This document shows, piece after piece, positions 29,240-29,243 of a stretch of DNA of 29,243 nt. The position numbers were made by a program, and so were the translations under genes. The notes under the pieces were generated by a model, which searched no databases, was not told where the DNA came from, and saw nothing but the letters and a program-made list of their open reading frames with translations. Numbering within the stretch: the stretch's first letter is position 1; each line of letters begins with the position of its first letter. The stretch is from Eimeria necatrix (taxonomy: Eukaryota > Apicomplexa > Conoidasida > Eucoccidiorida > Eimeriidae): assembly GCF_000499385.1 (NCBI RefSeq), contig NW_013655334.1, positions 7,501 through 36,743 on the forward strand. Reading direction: 5' to 3'.

Positions 29240-29243
29240 TAAG

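Noticed and set aside
29149..29243. A true chromosome end at the right edge
   Set aside because: PRP19 still lacks its last WD40 blades, the array starts exactly at a splice donor, and similar interstitial arrays occur throughout the window.
1..29243. tRNA, rRNA or transposase genes
   Set aside because: I saw no cloverleaf-forming anticodon arm with conserved T-loop, no rRNA core sequence, and no recognisable transposase, integrase or reverse-transcriptase motif on either strand. This was by eye only.

Overview
The window looks like nuclear DNA of a coccidian apicomplexan, most likely Eimeria. It is saturated with CAG/CTG triplet runs that read as Ala, Gln or Ser inside genes, carries many interstitial copies of the TTTAGGG telomere unit, and has short introns and TGCATGCA palindromes. 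I could not run any search. Protein names rest on recognising conserved residues, and exon borders on reading frame, phase and GT/AG signals.

Layout. Positions 1-5696 hold no gene I can support: an AT-rich stretch with GCTA arrays, an 88-bp near-palindrome, a 45-bp minisatellite and AAT microsatellites (1-2800), then GC-rich CAG and GGGCCC minisatellites (2860-5522) and a 100-N assembly gap (5523-5622). A very large Gln/Ala-rich gene of unknown function runs on + from about 5697 to 13669 in several exons, with one unexplained frame switch. A small two-exon COX16-like gene (15278-15841, +) converges on a single-exon PRP38 splicing-factor gene (18258-16156, -), which ends in a probable Hub1-binding HIND motif. 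An unrecognised two-exon gene of about 1,025 residues (18898-22082, +) diverges from PRP38. It converges on a four-exon TXNDC9/phosducin-like thioredoxin-fold gene (24946-23277, -). The U-box/WD40 splicing factor PRP19 starts at 26653 on +, shows six exons, and runs off the right edge.

Most striking patterns. (1) Telomere-like TTTAGGG/CCCTAAA arrays lie inside introns and directly abut or supply splice sites. In the TXNDC9-like gene they flank exons 1-3 on both sides. (2) Several 3' splice sites lie at the end of a (CTG)n run, where a pyrimidine tract would be expected. (3) A 14-bp perfect palindrome, GGTGTACGTACACC, occurs exactly four times with three close variants, and two exact copies lie inside coding exons. 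(4) The charged RD/RE tail of PRP38 is encoded by a pyrimidine-rich minisatellite resembling the long intron-like satellite at 5800-6400.

Two spliceosome factors (PRP38 and PRP19), a co-chaperone-type thioredoxin-fold protein and a mitochondrial assembly protein are housekeeping genes. Their proximity need not mean joint function.
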